A stretch of DNA of 64,000 bases, taken from contig CAMUZG010000007.1 of assembly GCA_947165145.1 (NCBI GenBank), forward strand, positions 1-64,000, in the 5' to 3' direction. Of this stretch, positions 61,801-64,000 are shown in pieces; within the stretch, counting starts at the first letter, position 1, and the number at the start of each line of letters is the position of its first letter. The notes below the pieces were generated by a model, which ran no database searches, was not told where the DNA came from, and was given only the letters and a program-made list of their open reading frames with translations. This DNA comes from an uncultured Selenomonadales bacterium (GTDB lineage Bacteria; Bacillota; Negativicutes; Selenomonadales; Selenomonadaceae). The position numbers and the translations under genes are program-made.

Positions 61801-64000
61801 TGAGTTCGACAGTGCCGTCCTTGGAGTTGAAAAGATACATGTTGTTATCGTTCAGGAGCCCAACGACGCCGTTCATGCTGTAGCCGGCACTTGCGATTTT
61901 GAAACTTTCACCGCCGTCCAAACCGCTGATTGTGCCGTCGGAGGAGTTCGCCGCGATTTCAATGACGGTACCTGCGTCGGGCGCGATGATACTATCGTGG
62001 ACGTTGACGGTGACGTTTGAATCGGCTTGAACTGCGCCATTGAGCAGAGAAAATTTTTCGCCGTCGCTGACAGTTGCCAAAGCACCTGCGCCTTCAGTCA
62101 ACGAAAGTTTATAGCCGTCGCCCGCGTCGTCAGTCACTTTGATTGTCGCAGCAGTTGATTGAATCGTGACGTTGGTTAAGCCCGCGCCCATTGAGAGCGA
62201 GCCCGCTTGATAGAAATCGACGCGATTAAGTTTGTCGGTGCTGTCGACTGTCTCGATTGTGTAAATGCCGCCGTTCCTTGTGATTGTGCCGTAAATATTT
62301 TGCAGACTTTCGTTGTCGACGAGGAACGCTTTGCCCTCGAAGTTTGCTGACGGCGGAACAGTCGTAGATTTATCCGAGCCAGTGATTGTGACGACAGCCG
62401 TCCAGTTTTCAGCGTTGGTGAAGTCCGCGTAGGAAACGGAGCCGCCTGTCAACGTGTGAAGTCCAGTTTCGGGCGACCAAATTTTGTAACCGTTATCGTC
62501 TTTTATGAAGCCCGCGCCGCGCACGGAGTAATTCACACCGTCGAAGGTGAAAACGTCGCCGTCCTTAGTTGAGAGTTCGCCGAGAGTGATATTGCCGTTC
62601 GCGTCGATGATAAAGGTCATGCCGTCGCTGTTGTTGGCGATGACGTATTCTTTGCCGTTGAGCGTGAAAGTATCGTTCGCCTTGCCCGTGACGGTGAATG
62701 TCTTTGTATCGGCGTCATAGGCGATGTTAATGCTGTTCGCGTTCTTGTTAACGGTGATTGATTTGCCCGTGCCATTAAAGTTGACTTTCTGATTGATATT
62801 GTTGTCGGTGAAGATGCTACCGCCGAGCAAAGTTATTTCCGTGGCGTTGAGGACGGTAGGATTGGCTTTGTTGCCGCTGACGGTGAACGTGCCGCTTGTC
62901 GTCGATTGAACGGTGAAAGTTGCGTTTTTGTTGTTATTGCCTTTGGTGACGATGACTTTGCCGTCATTGACGAGATCGTAGTCAATGGTGGTATCGCCGC
63001 CCGCTACGCTGATTGTATTGATTGCGTTTGCGCCTTTGTCGAAATCAAAATAATCCTCGTAACCGCCGTCGATTGTCGTTAAGGTGTAGCTACCTGTTTT
63101 ATCGACTTTGAGTTCGGCGAATTTTTTAATGTCTGTCGCGCCATCTGTCGCTTCTTTATCAACAACGACAGCCGAAACGGAATGTTCGCCGCCGAGAGTA
63201 AGAACCTTGTTTTCCGCCTGAATGAACGTACCAAAGTTGTCGGCGTTGAGGTCGCTTAAATCCACGGTGTAGATTTGGTTGTGAGTGTCGTTGTCGTAAG
63301 CACCGACATAAACTTTCTTGACGCCTTTTTCGTCGGTTGTCGTTAAGCCGATTTCTTCGCGGGTGTACTTGGTATTGCCGACGTAGAAGGATTCGCCGAT
63401 TTCAATGTCGCCGACTCTGTCCGTAGTAATGATAACGCCGTCGCTGACGCCGCCCGCAGTGTATCCGTAGCCCGAAACAACAAAGCCGCTCGACGTGACG
63501 GATTGAGATTCAGTGGCAGACAAAATGGAGCCTGTACCCAAGCTGACGCCCTTTGCGCCGCCGATGGAGATAACGTCATTGCTACTCGTGACGGTGTAAG
63601 CTTCGTCGGAAGTCGTCTTGAACGTGGCGTCGTTGACGGTGATTGTGACGCCCGTGAATTCGTCGGTGAGCTGAACCGTCAAGCCGTCGTTTATTGTGAT
63701 GCCGCCCGTCAAATAATTGTAGACTTTATCATCGGTTTCGCCGTCGACTCTCTTTTCAAGCTTATAAACGCCGTCCGAGACTTTGGTTATCTTGCCGTAA
63801 ATTTTGGAATGATCCGTGGAATCGACGATTAAGGATGATTCGTCGGTACCGACCTTTGCCAAAGCGTCTGAGGACATGACAAGCGTGTTGTTGCTGATTA
63901 TGTGCGCCGCGAAAAAATCATCGGTATTCAAAGTACTCGGGTTAAGAGAACCGTTGGGACTGAGTATTATGCTATTCGGATTTTTCCAGATTTTTAAAGT
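43850..64000 (-). CDS. Giant repetitive RTX-like surface or secreted protein (5' end outside the window)
   Basis: The frame is open to the window edge, so at least 6,716 residues are encoded and the ORF-track start at 63931 is only an internal TTG. From about 48300 to 64000 it is an array of about 25 modules of about 200 residues. Each has a core like VDNxxxPTxxYGTLTK and segments like GDxFTVNGxxY...GLFNSTDKTL and NWTxVL. Then comes an Asp/Asn/Gly-rich region (about 45400-48300) and an RTX-like C-terminus (GAGNDTV, IIGGSGDNSIWGGD, GGSGKNTFFFA) that suggests Ca2+ binding and type I secretion. Cysteine is rare and Thr, Asp and Val abundant, as in bacterial adhesins. Secretion genes are not in the window. 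A terminator follows the stop. Confidence 0.85.
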   Translation of the reverse strand, partial: TLKIWKNPNSIILSPNGSLNPSTLNTDDFFAAHIISNNTLVMSSDALAKVGTDESSLIVDSTDHSKIYGKITKVSDGVYKLEKRVDGETDDKVYNYLTGGITINDGLTVQLTDEFTGVTITVNDATFKTTSDEAYTVTSSNDVISIGGAKGVSLGTGSILSATESQSVTSSGFVVSGYGYTAGGVSDGVIITTDRVGDIEIGESFYVGNTKYTREEIGLTTTDEKGVKKVYVGAYDNDTHNQIYTVDLSDLNADNFGTFIQAENKVLTLGGEHSVSAVVVDKEATDGATDIKKFAELKVDKTGSYTLTTIDGGYEDYFDFDKGANAINTISVAGGDTTIDYDLVNDGKVIVTKGNNNKNATFTVQSTTSGTFTVSGNKANPTVLNATEITLLGGSIFTDNNINQKVNFNGTGKSITVNKNANSINIAYDADTKTFTVTGKANDTFTLNGKEYVIANNSDGMTFIIDANGNITLGELSTKDGDVFTFDGVNYSVRGAGFIKDDNGYKIWSPETGLHTLTGGSVSYADFTNAENWTAVVTITGSDKSTTVPPSANFEGKAFLVDNESLQNIYGTITRNGGIYTIETVDSTDKLNRVDFYQAGSLSMGAGLTNVTIQSTAATIKVTDDAGDGYKLSLTEGAGALATVSDGEKFSLLNGAVQADSNVTVNVHDSIIAPDAGTVIEIAANSSDGTISGLDGGESFKIASAGYSMNGVVGLLNDNNMYLFNSKDGTVELSDIPKTDLWGKLISASALVIKDNTANALVVDNASNPATLYADYDQKSKTLRKSEGGTDWPVDSVITLDNTTVNFTRDFANKKIYGDQSRAAFTVTDDKNFTVTDVNTGATVNADNISLTGGTFSVTADNQIIRTDKGTVTSVKDHTVIVDGEKAFVDLISNNDSLNVNGATYTKEQVGFMDSSDNLLLGTGDATKIDLDSLTSAGNGIWKKTDAVVNNVLTLPQSNGVDDWIIIDSDKTTQYGSLASDANGVISVDRTNTAFAINVTNSGATFTTEAGKFTVADGDAATISTAAAQLNQTAGKIALVDGRQSIFDGTNTIAADSLSTDNRIIVDMSNGNRIISALDTDETFIVDNVKYTLLSNGRFQRDSDSKVWNGNIVETSGGEIKVDDLLIETNWNSLTQIEADENNNLKIDGDDVSILANTGDKAFVVNNTDNKIIYGTLTKTADDSYKLSTDGKTDNAKLQSVTVTEDAPKIIFTDAFKELPINAGTVASFKVTASGTTFTVNYDATAPSITNATAVTLDKGTLALSDKNQIVTANNQTVNVANGIVNVNFDGDKTVTVDSIDKANDSVTVNDKAYTLTEGDKFTVKISDGKTTLEEINSGDKFTIGNDTFTVTDVGLSKKSGNSYSMWRGGTYEYEVTNLTGTDSQYWTNLIQTTADVTISTNATGILVDNLDKPTAIYGEITAGDSGTNKLIKYNGTDNTAPTSITVSGVSLNISDDFSTVEKVTLNNAAAVIFGNYTIGGTVDKVYLRTMTFTPNKDETFTLGTTADDTKSYTMKGAGLTNTTDTTDKTIWTVPNVTDYVLPANTWTKMLELTFENKLDLSTAPEAADYIVVSKDAEDRFANLTATANSYDFKQIDGASDTIQTIALGTDATVTTDFATTVTTGNGVYTVNGKEYTGNNLTIDVIEKTSTLFGGTVTITNGKSVTATADDTTITCTTADNGITATAVDGGWTQLGSLDEGDIFTVGDNDTYKVLANKVLAKLNGDKPVAICDTNISDGKTLAYSALSGFGTVIELEEDGTLDLTTNLNITKAFVVKHGDQTIKVAELDYDSSTGYSLSTTDGGILDELKGVTLGKLFPTFTTTIATTITTTDNGVYTVNGKSFAAQDVLTIVTDKDNDSTAFLTGGTVTLVKDADVTTRRTDSNNIVQDETIKSTNGTVTVNAKDDVVTIAALDKADSFTVDTAAYVETSIGLATADKTKLLPDAKTSVTTADLLGDDWKNILAATGGAFTIESNTIATNGDSVIVADLTDATTALRYGTLTKDVNAYNLKLDSAINDKVPTAIELKDVKATLPADCKDTTITAGGGTFKADVETEFTIDATSVTANNPMTFTNVNGIALSAGALTATPNTPAISVDGRTVTIKSGTVTVGIDTNGKAYVGALNEGDSFDVNGIGYKMSTDGLFYSESGSQVENGYANGVFTMDDESTRKIIAVEGTLLDLTDQTEKAFVYNSLTNPTKKLAELDVSPAGEFTLTKSDNFSDNCIENVQLAAGKTIAVDFKTQINAPIGNVKVNNVSYIAAGDIVIDATVNGTETSSKLNSGTVTLNNATPSVNATLEDNPVEFENGNGISVTAENGKFIEISGLNPNDRFKYNTATYIQAAQGLINEQGQIAEDLGTNGNINVTELTATDWSDVIAPTLKVLDISTSTNKALIYDSTTTPTTKLATLTINEGKLTLKGTEDATANITTVNIGADKTLTVDFATKVNANGNVTVNKQNFSGTNALTLDSDGTTAKLFAGTVTLNTTYTSATATDKQTLTFKSGEFTAKAEDGSFTEIGELNAGESFTWNDKTYTQSAQGLMTDKTICEDLKGTTVDLADLETAQFVGVICPKDGTLNLTKQDNAANVYDNNTSPTTKLGTLTVADDGKLTLNGESSAPDAITTINIATTADLTVDFATTVSVSKDSNVTVNNQNYVGTIKLTIAATADSSTLTTGTVTLAVKSSVTPTGKELITATAGDGLIVNVEGDTVTISGISDGDTFTVGENTYSMDGKYLYRIDENNDKRVYTGSVDVTGKNGITLDQLATDWGVLLAVTGDALNITANMEDFTDGITEALIVDNIETPTKIYGALSKTNEGYTLTKPATATDELTAIAVTNTAVTMDAAFATSNVTFTANDETTLSAVTLKDNKTKTFTLTATVTDSETDTPPTLSNDVTAFTLDEGSVIANANQTVTTGKNGITPKTGSSVVVDATGISGIDKDEEFTLNEKDYKLIDGVGLFNSTEKKLADKFADGTLPFNSTETPIIAPNAQQLDITAIAEGTTFVYDSDTDPKAKIGTVTKDNSKFTLNGETSAADKIKTVNIAADSDLTVDFATAVKSAVGTVTVNTKAYNGTTDLTLDAKTADSSTLTTGTVTLAANEEVNTSNNNIKAISTAAVEETITRGAENPAVISVTVDADGNVTIGELSTGDVFTVDGKEYKVSAIGPMNSDGKLWKGGTFTNGLTIEALNNGTNWTAVLAVTDGKLEVDTSTLTDNDEVIIVDNATDPTVSYGALTKTGDAYTVKAGDTALTSIAVDNIKLTVDGSMTTVPITANTDNTFTATPAQKSQPFTVDATSKVPALTDVKKITLTAGSISATVDQAVTVGDKTITPASGTMVISAEKISGLEAGEEFTLNGDKYTVIEGVGLFNSTDKTLAEKFTDGTFTFGSEETPIIAPIQNAVDITAVKATSIIVDSDTAPTKNIGTLTVADSKFTLKKGDAFTDGDITNVEIAAGSDLTVNFATTVNSTKGTVTVNDETYNGTTALTLNATETTSTLTTGTVTIAKDAYVTPTGKAKITATAGDGLTVNVAGDTVTVSGMNNGDTFTVGSDEYKITAIGPVNSANKLWTGSKLYTVGLTIDELADDTNWTKLLVVTNDSLTVNKDTLTDGETAIVVDNIINPAKSYGTLKNTADVYTLKASTDKLTSIVVTNTAVTMDADFATATFTANRDTTLSAVTLDNKATTFKLETTDSPTFSDDVTTFKLDNGSVTVKENQTVTSGTNTIKPTTGDVIVNATTISDIDTGDAFTINGKNYKCLDTADLYNLTDKTLVDNFANETFTLGDTETQVIVPTNGVVPLSEMTGTDAVVLSATDDTATKLGTLKKNGSAYSVDFATTVSVPLGTVTVNGKTYNATTALTLDTTADDSTLYIGSVTLANNESVSTSTDYTITVKEGNGLTVTAAADYEITIGGLNSGDIFTIDEIEYKVTDAALYRIDDNEEEIYNGEVNVIATGSITIDQLEERVWGSISKLENDTIVIDDSTLANNSSTQLTNADGSKVYGTLNRDRNGNYTLTKDNQVNTDATGITVDGVVVAIDSNYSTVPVTTINADDSQSTFTVTPDKNAQNFTVDATGNAPALTDVKEVELSAGALDAAINQPVELEDGTTITPTNGNMIISADGISGLSAGDKFTVTDTDGSADNYECIDGVGLFNSTAKTLVDDFTDGNFTFDSDETQIIAPNSNNQIDLDTIDDDTAFVYDSDTAPTTKLGTVTKDDTAYTVDFATAIKASAGIFSVNGQDYNATTDVIIDSDGTTSTLTSGTVELAANEEVTTTDGNVIKAIETAADEESDINAAEDSAVINVTVNADGTITIGELSTGDKFTVNDASYKVTAIGPMNSDGDIWTGDNFTNGLTITALADENNWTPVLEVTDGNLVVNAETLADNGEVILVDNLDDPTVSYGALTKDADGYTLAAGDTALTSIAIDGVTMNIDGSAADVPVTANEDNTFTVTPNNTRNPFTVDATEDIPALTDNVKEVALTAGSIAAAVKQPVNIGDETVTATVINGDMIIGVDNISGLVAGDEFTLNGDKYKVIDGLGLYNSTDKTLADNFADGTFTYDSDATPLIALTNGVLNLGDVAATSIVVDNVTNPTTKLGTVTKDDTAYTVDFAATLKSSAGNVTVNGKDYNATTDVIIDSDGTTSTLTSGTVELAANEEVTTTDGNVIKAIETAADEESDINAAEDSAVINVTVNADGTITIGELSTGDKFTVNDASYKVTAIGPMNSDGDIWTGDNFTNGLTITALADENNWTPVLEVTDGNLVVNAETLADNGEVILVDNLDDPTVSYGALTKDADGYTLAAGDTALTSIAIDGVTMNIDGSAADVPVTANEDNTFTVTPNNTRNPFTVDATEDIPALTDNVKEVALTAGSIAAAVKQPVNIGDETVTATVINGDMIIGVDNISGLVAGDEFTLNGDKYKVIDGLGLYNSTDKTLADNFADGTFTYDSDATPLIALTNGVLNLGDVAATSIVVDNVTNPTTKLGTVTKDDTAYTVDFAATLKSSAGNVTVNGKDYNATTDVIIDSDGSTSTLTNGTVTLAANKSVTTTGNDTITATAGDGLTVNVAGDTVTVSGMNNGDKFTVNGDEYTISALGPVNADDKLWTGSKDYTAGLTLEDLAEDANWTTLIAAPDGDLTVDKDTLENGESAIVVDDASNPTKTYGTLDKDADGTYSLNKDADDETLSSITDNGSVMEIDNDLADVPVTTVNSDGSESTFTVKPSSDKDSFTVDATGDVPKVSDADEVDINKGKISADGDIPIKPAEGAEDVDITAGDGTHSIGDKEITIDGMGNDTVDFGTDDNGNLNSISGLNKGASVTIDGKTYTAPTDDAVLKYNDDDGWFFDGYTLDEYTVTVDRFGNVSVDEGVQFSKVVASGQTLDSRGNVKLAADIDETPVTVINKGNTALNISDNESLANNLGTTDGVKFSGASTAIANLDDVAGATFALNRNNSLIGGDATITSNANDNSVTIGDNVLDIDKAANVISPASTALGLGAATYTLNGVELTVADNTVATLTDDGVAVDLISPITFDGMTLGTGGTATFDDSGNVSLTSGATATNANGKSLTIDGTVNIDNKTVNTAAATNVTATANGLTVGNDTLNVTGDTDGYSVNIASNAINGLDEIGSTNGVTVSGLNNATIKTDKAGALTVDKTFNAPSNVTYTVTNGKLTAVTGADSISGDFSNGLNVDGTSYSITGGNATVNSDGNIETGAGTFGINGHTFTTNQPTTFTMNNSSVTGALLDDDGNFAVHQNENNFNLNDENVLTFSATRTPVSLGTDDGLVTEVRGLNGLINGLDNAIVYDVNTATINGTPLNISNSQVDVPVIDGAISSILGLDGGAIVTTAPNLTLATAGNGTFTFVNDIFNVTDTVDATVDFITDAQSRVVNIDGLSGLLSGSFDMVNVNGQPFATTSDEVTLATDGQDITAVLGLSNGTNIAGALSKAIMALPEGSVTINGAPYTLAGDSSGVILSDDGTVISGLDKDATLTVGVADTYNINGERVVASEGQAFTVNEDGVYAINPNFMPITESTSASAILALGESSFYIDPTMTGLQTIGLSSGDNVALIDSPNAPTFVTTGDGQDSVVVRHGAEATVDVEDGSPVIVATNGKVTLENYDDNADIQTFDYSDIGNAIKSNEIKFGDGTMTLGDAVISFGTNVASKGSTLADIIDATGDKQAVGFTHSDGGTLDTRKSDDSFILKGNYAQNSTDTQKSDGSSIAAGAGNDTVLVGADDTVDAGAGNNQIYITDPNLRDGGATIALTDGNNTVNGFNSGFGDDSDEIRVNDLSALEFGYGPAGLTMSSGNAQLTFNGLSASAATVTSADSLNPAAPYELKLTDGRNSRNVAIAQDGSDLSVPNDTDVDTFIGDGTTGLSFNEYTGPVAVNLNDARGSLNGSAVEFYGFDKVELGSGNATLTGEENANNTLIAGTGNGTIRSRSGDDLMQGNTSDEKTGKTTFFFAAGDGHDTIDGFEFADGTNANTADEVYIMPGAAVTSVELVGDDVVIGFNGGTEDLLTITDAQDQEMIINGMLTKVDEDVIEFDGFTECYVGLGDKPTLTVSEGMGDVDIFLGDDEDTVYLGDIAVLDASRANGDRNILAGNDSDNLIIGGSGDNSIWGGDNFSNDTLIGGSGKNTFFFAQENGNDVIQNAHDGDVVDLTYLDAEDFAAVDITDKGITIDLTDGSHLDVQSTAAVEYKLGDGNTYVADHNIGEFSKKDE
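48921..51242. repeat. Tandem 1,161-bp duplication inside the giant gene
   Basis: Units 48921-50081 and 50082-51242 look identical in every line compared, and the encoded 387 residues are the same. About 30 further bases of a third partial match follow before divergence. The unit covers two of the about 200-residue modules. Neighbouring modules are far less similar, so this copy is recent or an assembly artefact. Confidence 0.85.

Overview
The window reads as a chromosomal segment of a diderm Firmicute (Negativicutes, probably Selenomonadaceae-like; this is inference). Housekeeping genes follow Firmicutes order (divIC - S1-domain gene - tilS - hpt - ftsH; rplI - lonC), yet there is a lipid A-type acyltransferase (LpxL/HtrB family), which implies an outer membrane. 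Promoters are of the TTGACA-N17-TATAAT kind, ribosome binding sites are strong (GGAGG), and TTG starts are frequent. No tRNA, rRNA, CRISPR array or transposase was seen.

Left part, mostly + strand: topB (minus strand) at the edge, a lipoprotein, then a tellurium-resistance-type cluster (three TerD proteins and one TerA-like two-domain protein) that encloses two family-2 glycosyltransferases and a PMCA-type calcium ATPase. After a terminator come a giant activase/dehydratase-like protein of the 2-hydroxyglutaryl-CoA dehydratase activator family, a YoeB toxin with an atypical antitoxin, a ClC channel/transporter lacking the gating glutamate, and a Bcr/CflA-type drug efflux pump. A membrane-anchored helix-turn-helix protein and a small glycine-zipper protein are divergently transcribed.

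Middle part, mostly - strand: larE; rpsB-tsf with its own promoter; a Tat-exported carboxylesterase; a short RNase E/G; a fructose PTS operon (fruK, IIAB, IIABC) interrupted by three small exported paralogues, one of which is frameshifted in a C7 tract; rplI-lonC; a DciA-like gene; lpxL; metK; an asparaginase translationally coupled to a VapBC-type pair; and ftsH-hpt-tilS-S1-divIC. Between metK and lpxL lies a roughly 240 bp structured locus with its own promoter and terminator. It encodes a 20-residue hydrophobic peptide resembling Ibs toxins, with a candidate antisense promoter: a probable type I toxin-antitoxin locus that is absent from the ORF track.

Right third: one open reading frame on the - strand from 43850 past the window edge (over 6,700 residues), a secreted repeat protein. 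It has about 25 modules of about 200 residues, an Asp/Gly-rich RTX-like C-terminus, and a 1,161-bp tandem duplication that appears identical.

Two kinds of interspersed intergenic repeat occur: a three-hairpin element of about 180 bp (two copies, flanking tilS-S1-divIC) and clusters of a degenerate heptamer (GGAATTA and relatives) in at least eight intergenic regions.
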